Assembly (NCBI RefSeq): GCF_003287275.1
Contig: NZ_QEVW01000033.1
Location: 1-64,000 of the forward strand
DNA from: Paenibacillus taichungensis
GTDB taxonomy: Bacteria > Bacillota > Bacilli > Paenibacillales > Paenibacillaceae
Length of the DNA: 64,000 nt
Direction: 5' to 3'
In this document: piece by piece, positions 60,239 to 64,000 of the stretch
Numbering within the stretch: the first letter of the stretch is position 1
Layout: every line of letters starts with the position of its first letter
Notes under the pieces: model-generated
Database searches by the model: none
What the model was told of the DNA's origin: nothing
Seen by the model: only the letters and a program-made list of their open reading frames with translations
Program-made: the position numbers and the translations under genes

Positions 60239-61651
60239 ATGAGCGAAACCAAAGATACGGTGCTGGAACAGGAAGAACAGGTCGTCGAAGCCGGGGTGCA
60301 CAACTTTAGCAAAGAAGAGGAATGGGTGAAGCCTGAAGATCCGTTGCTGAATGAACGTCTGGAGTGGTTCAAGGATCAGAAGCTGGGGTTGATGATGCAT
60401 TGGGGTCCCTATTCCCAGCTCGGTCTTGTAGAATCCTGGGCGCTAAGTGACGAGGATGGCGATTGGTCACGCAATGATATCGACTGGACTGACGATATGG
60501 AGCATTTCAAGCAGGAATACTTTGATCTCAACAAAACCTTCAATCCGATTCGCTTTCAGCCTGAAGAGTGGGCACAGATGGCCGCGGATAACGGGTTCAA
60601 ATATTTCCTTTTCACCACCAAACATCATGATGGTTTCTGCATGTGGGATACACATACCACCGATTATCGCATCACGGGCAAAGATACTCCTTTTCACACC
60701 CATAAGTATGCGGACATTTGCCGGGCGCTTTTTGACGCGTTTCGTGCCAAGGGGCTCGGCATCTCGGCTTACTTCTCCAAAGCGGACTGGCATACGCCAT
60801 ATTACTGGACACCTGGCATGGAGCGTGGAAGCCATATGTGGCGTGGACCATCCTATGATCCGAAAGCGTATCCGTGGCTGTGGGAGAAATTCGTGGAGTT
60901 TACGCATGAGCAAATTATGGAGCTGCTGACCAACTATGGACGAATCGAATGTCTGTGGCTGGATGCAGGCTGGGTACGTGAAGGCCGTCACGGTCAGGAT
61001 ATCCGATTGGGCGAAGTGGTGGAGCGGGCGCGTCAGACAACTCAGCCGTGGCTCCTCGCAGCAGATCGCACGGTAGGTGGACCGTATGAGAATATCGTAA
61101 CTCCAGAACAGACCATCCCGGAGCATCCAATGAATATTCCTTGGGAGAGCTGTATCACGGTGGGCAATTCCTTTGCGTTTGGATATGACGATCAGTACAA
61201 GTCAGCAAGACAGTTGGCGCATATTCTGCTTGAGGTCGTATCCAAGGGTGGTAATTTGGCGCTGAATGTGGGACCACAACCAGACGGGCGTCTTCCAAAA
61301 GGGGCAGTCCGAAGTATTAAAGCCCTGGGAGAATGGATCGGTACTCACGGGGAGGGCATCTATGGCACGCGAATTTGCGGACCATACTTCACAGGAGAGT
61401 GGGCCTTTACACGTAAGGAAGATCTCAACGTATCGTATGCTTTCCGTTTGTACAGAAGCGAGAACGAGGCGGTACAATCACAGGTGGTCATTCCATATGT
61501 GGAAAAGGTGGAGCGAATTGAACTCGTCGGCACAGACGATGTGTTGTCATTCCAACGGACGGAAGATGGACTTGTTGTAGAGTTACCGCAAGCAGCAGTT
61601 ACGGAAACAGCACCTATCACGCTAACGTTCAGATTGTTCACAAACCAATAA
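60239..61651 (+). CDS. GH29 alpha-L-fucosidase, copy 2
   Basis: A 470-residue GH29 enzyme: LGLMMHWGPYSQ, FTTKHHDGFCMWDTHTTDY and CLWLDAGWV, with D242 as nucleophile; the C-terminal 90 residues are a beta domain. Only the motifs are shared with the fucosidase at 56210, so the two probably cut different linkages. No signal peptide. ATG 60239 is 9 bases after AAGGAG; ATG 60230 lies inside that site. A terminator follows. Confidence 0.88.
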   Translation: MSETKDTVLEQEEQVVEAGVHNFSKEEEWVKPEDPLLNERLEWFKDQKLGLMMHWGPYSQLGLVESWALSDEDGDWSRNDIDWTDDMEHFKQEYFDLNKTFNPIRFQPEEWAQMAADNGFKYFLFTTKHHDGFCMWDTHTTDYRITGKDTPFHTHKYADICRALFDAFRAKGLGISAYFSKADWHTPYYWTPGMERGSHMWRGPSYDPKAYPWLWEKFVEFTHEQIMELLTNYGRIECLWLDAGWVREGRHGQDIRLGEVVERARQTTQPWLLAADRTVGGPYENIVTPEQTIPEHPMNIPWESCITVGNSFAFGYDDQYKSARQLAHILLEVVSKGGNLALNVGPQPDGRLPKGAVRSIKALGEWIGTHGEGIYGTRICGPYFTGEWAFTRKEDLNVSYAFRLYRSENEAVQSQVVIPYVEKVERIELVGTDDVLSFQRTEDGLVVELPQAAVTETAPITLTFRLFTNQ

Positions 61652-61661
61652 ATCTACACTT

Positions 61662-61698
61662 CAAATCCCGGGGGACTTTACAGTCTTTCGGGATTTTT
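61662..61698 (+). terminator. Rho-independent terminator
   Basis: AAATCCCG / CGGGATTT stem followed by TTTTG. Confidence 0.75.
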
Positions 61699-61833
61699 TG
61701 GGTTGGTGATTTTTGCGATATACCTGTGCTAAAGGACGATTTTTCCTTGTTCGGCAAGGGTTTTGGGAATAAGGAGAGGTGGGAGAAAATTGCAAATTGA
61801 TAAAAGAACACGGCTCAAGGTACTATCGATTTA

Positions 61834-61847
61834 AGAAAGCGTTACCT
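61834..61847 (+). promoter_or_regulatory. Candidate CcpA site (cre)
   Basis: AGAAAGCGTTACCT fits the cre consensus TGWAARCGYTWNCW at 13 of 14 positions. It lies 117 bases before the second LplB-like gene, a place where CcpA would block transcription when better sugars are present. Confidence 0.5.
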
Positions 61848-61920
61848 GACATTATTCTTCACACGGATGACGCTAATGCAGAAAAGTGAGTCAAAAAAAA
61901 GGATGTTTAAGGGATGTAAA

Positions 61921-61937
61921 TGTAATGTATTATTACA
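61921..61937 (+). promoter_or_regulatory. Inverted repeat before permease operon
   Basis: TGTAAT-GTATT-ATTACA, a perfect 6-bp inverted repeat 27 bases before the permease start; a possible operator or start-region element. No clear -35/-10 pair was assigned. Confidence 0.35.
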
Positions 61938-61963
61938 CTTAAGGTGTAGAAGGAGTGACGCGA

Positions 61964-62944
61964 ATGAGTCGAGCTACGGAAAGCATACCTGCACCGGTGG
62001 AGCTCCAGCAAGGAAGGAACTACGCAGAACCCAAGCGACAGCATCCATTTATCAGAAGCCTCAAGAAGCATTGGGAGCTCTATCTACTGGTGCTGCCTCC
62101 CGTATTGTATCTGTTGATCTTCAAGTACATTCCGATGGTTGGTGTACAGATTGCCTTCAAAGACTTTAGTGTCGTCAAAGGAATCTGGGGAAGCCCATGG
62201 GTTGGACTGAAACACTTTGAAGCCTTTTTTGAATCCCCGAACTTCTGGCTGCTGATCAAAAATACGATTGGTATCAGTTTCTACTCGTTACTCGCCGGAT
62301 TTCCCATACCGATCCTGCTGGCGCTCGCGCTAAATGAGATCCGAACAGGTTACTTTAAAAAGACCGTCCAGATGGTCACCTATGCTCCGCATTTTATCTC
62401 TACAGTCGTCATGGTATCCATTATTATTCTGATGCTGTCACCGCATGTGGGTGTTGTAGACAAGCTATTTACCTTCCTGGGTTTCCCGATGACCAACTTT
62501 ATGGGCATTCCCGAATACTTCAAATCCATCTATGTGTGGTCGGGTGTATGGCAGGGCATGGGTTATTCATCGATCATTTATATCGCGGCTCTCGCTGGCG
62601 TTGATCCATCTCTCTATGAGGCAGCGAAGATGGACGGCGCTTCAAGGCTTCGGAAAATTTGGCATATCGACCTGCCAACGCTCGTGCCTGTTACCGTCAT
62701 CATGCTGATTCTGAGTTTGGGCAGCATTATGGGCGTGGGCTTTGAAAAAATATATCTAATGCAGAATCCGCTCAACACGAGTGCATCGGAGGTCATCTCC
62801 ACGTATGTGTACAAGGTCGGTCTGATCGGGGCCAACTTCAGCTTCTCCTCGGCAGTAGGATTGTTCAACTCCGTTATCAACCTGATCCTGTTGGTTATCG
62901 TCAACGGCATTTCCCGCAAAGTATCCCAGAACAGCTTGTGGTAA
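61964..62944 (+). CDS. Sugar ABC permease, LplB-like, second system
   Basis: A 326-residue permease with six membrane helices and EAA loop SLYEAAKMDGASRLRKIWHI. The 38-residue N-terminal tail is longer than in the first system. ATG 61964 has AAGGAG at the right distance; GTG 61955 lies next to that site. It pairs with the permease at 62960; again no ATPase gene is near. Confidence 0.9.
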   Translation: MSRATESIPAPVELQQGRNYAEPKRQHPFIRSLKKHWELYLLVLPPVLYLLIFKYIPMVGVQIAFKDFSVVKGIWGSPWVGLKHFEAFFESPNFWLLIKNTIGISFYSLLAGFPIPILLALALNEIRTGYFKKTVQMVTYAPHFISTVVMVSIIILMLSPHVGVVDKLFTFLGFPMTNFMGIPEYFKSIYVWSGVWQGMGYSSIIYIAALAGVDPSLYEAAKMDGASRLRKIWHIDLPTLVPVTVIMLILSLGSIMGVGFEKIYLMQNPLNTSASEVISTYVYKVGLIGANFSFSSAVGLFNSVINLILLVIVNGISRKVSQNSLW

Positions 62945-62959
62945 AGGAGGAGCTCATCC

Positions 62960-63868
62960 ATGTTCAACCTGATGAATCGTAACCGGATCAAGGACCCCCT
63001 CGGTGACCGAATCTTCATGACATTCAACTATATCTTTCTGTTCGCCATACTTCTAACGGTGTTTTACCCGCTCTTGTATATCATCAGTTCTTCGTTCAGC
63101 TCCTCGCGTGCCGTTACATCCGGTCAGGTGTGGCTGTTCCCGGTAGACTTTAACATCAAGGCCTACATCTCCATTTTCAAAAGCCAGCAACTTATGCTCG
63201 GTTTCTACAACACGATCATCTATACCGTTGTAGGCACGTTTATCAATGTGGCGCTTACGGTCATGCTGGCGTATCCGCTGTCGCGCAAGTCGTTTTACGG
63301 AAGAGGAGCCATCATTATTTTCATGATGATCACGATGTTCTTTGATGGCGGTCTGATTCCAACCTATCTCTTGATGAAAGACCTTCATTTATTGGATACA
63401 CGCTGGGCGATGTGGCTGCCAGGGGCGCTCGCGGTGTTTCAGGTTATCGTAGCGAGAACCTTCTTCCAGTCTTCCATCCCGGAAGAGCTGGGGGAGGCGG
63501 CGGAAATGGACGGATGTCGAGACATTCGGTATTTGATCAGCGTGGTTCTTCCGTTATCGAAGCCGATTCTGGCGGTCATGACCCTGATGTATGCGGTGGG
63601 GCACTGGAATGCGTACTTTGATGCCCTAATCTATCTTCGTTCCGAGAAGCTGTTCCCACTCCAATATGTGCTGCGCAATCTGCTAATTCTAAACGCCGCA
63701 GACCCGGCAATGTTAGCCAATACGAGCCAGCAGCTAAGAGATCAGGGATTCGAGCAGGTGCTGAAATACGCACTGATCGTAGTCGCCAGCATTCCCATTC
63801 TCATCATGTACCCGTTTGTGCAGAAGCATTTTGTTAAAGGGGTTATGGTTGGCTCGCTCAAAGGATGA
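62960..63868 (+). CDS. Sugar ABC permease, YtcP/LplC-like, second system
   Basis: A 302-residue permease with six membrane helices, EAA-type loop LGEAAEMDGCRDIRYLISVV and the C-terminus VQKHFVKGVMVGSLKG. GGAGGAG lies 8 bases before ATG. Located behind fucosidases and dehydrogenase, it probably imports fucosylated or beta-linked oligosaccharides together with the binding protein that should follow at the window end. Confidence 0.9.
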   Translation: MFNLMNRNRIKDPLGDRIFMTFNYIFLFAILLTVFYPLLYIISSSFSSSRAVTSGQVWLFPVDFNIKAYISIFKSQQLMLGFYNTIIYTVVGTFINVALTVMLAYPLSRKSFYGRGAIIIFMMITMFFDGGLIPTYLLMKDLHLLDTRWAMWLPGALAVFQVIVARTFFQSSIPEELGEAAEMDGCRDIRYLISVVLPLSKPILAVMTLMYAVGHWNAYFDALIYLRSEKLFPLQYVLRNLLILNAADPAMLANTSQQLRDQGFEQVLKYALIVVASIPILIMYPFVQKHFVKGVMVGSLKG

Positions 63869-63996
63869 TCTTTGTCATCTGCGTCCGTTACGCCACTTGA
63901 AAGGAGGTGGGGGAACACTCCAGCTTCCGGAATCGGGTTTAACACGAATACGTAATCAGATGGTTATGCCGTTTTCAACAAAAAGGAGGAGTCAGA

Positions 63997-64000
63997 TTGA
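63997..64000 (+). CDS. Start of next gene, probably solute-binding protein
   Basis: AAGGAGG (63983-63989) is 7 bases before TTG 63997, right at the end of the window. In LplB-LplC systems the binding lipoprotein often follows, so this is the expected gene. Only the start codon is visible. Confidence 0.4.

Noticed and set aside
1..64000. CRISPR arrays, tRNA or rRNA genes, riboswitches
   Set aside because: No regularly spaced repeats, cloverleaf-like sequences or known riboswitch cores were recognised on either strand.

Overview
The window looks like chromosome of a Paenibacillus-type Bacillota. Evidence: strong AGGAGG-type ribosome sites, frequent TTG and GTG starts, LplB/LplC-type sugar permeases without their own ATPase, large membrane-anchored AraC regulators, a PspA-YdjG-YdjH-YdjI operon in Bacillus order, and a PBSX-like (myovirus) prophage tail region. 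No tRNA, rRNA or CRISPR was seen. Names rest on reading protein sequences and gene order; no database search was run.

1-12.5 kb: late half of a PBSX-like prophage or tailocin, all on the + strand. It runs from the end of the tape measure protein through XkdP/Q/R/S/T/U-like baseplate genes, a large tail fibre, fibre-associated proteins, a coiled-coil membrane protein, a holin and a three-domain endolysin. 12.5-17.2 kb: a string of small cargo units separated by strong terminators: a 37-residue membrane peptide, two secreted proteins of similar layout, a VanZ-like protein, an XRE repressor facing an operon of tiny membrane peptides across a two-site operator, and a cassette with LexA-like boxes (WYL-like, winged helix, YolD).

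17.3-24.3 kb: AT-rich, poorly coding DNA with several genes that can only be read by joining frames. Inside it are intact units: a split sigma factor pair like SigO/RsoA with a ZIP-like membrane protein and a broken yvrJ between them, a small cysteine-containing protein and a lipoprotein.

24.3-29.8 kb: separate housekeeping or accessory genes: polysaccharide deacetylase, a Rossmann-like protein of unknown role, a YbdG-type MscS channel, a macrolide-type glycosyltransferase and an aldo/keto reductase. 30.1-37.2 kb: a glycan-use operon (solute-binding lipoprotein, two permeases, AraC regulator, GH88 unsaturated glucuronyl hydrolase) facing a formylglycine sulfatase, suggesting uptake and breakdown of sulfated, lyase-cut uronic glycans. 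39.3-44.5 kb: a minus-strand four-carbon acid sugar pathway (KdgT-like permease, DUF1537 kinase, PdxA2) behind a PrpR-like regulator that has lost the sigma-54 contact loop.

44.6-52.4 kb: MarR regulator with a methyltransferase, the pspA-ydjGHI envelope-stress operon, YnzC, a ring-cleaving dioxygenase with MhqR-like palindromes, and LtrA. 52.6-64 kb: a second glycan locus: GH3 with swapped domain order, two GH29 fucosidases, a sugar-phosphate isomerase/epimerase, a Gfo/Idh/MocA dehydrogenase and a second LplB/LplC permease pair; the next gene starts at the very end. Two copies of a palindromic repeat flank the dehydrogenase gene.
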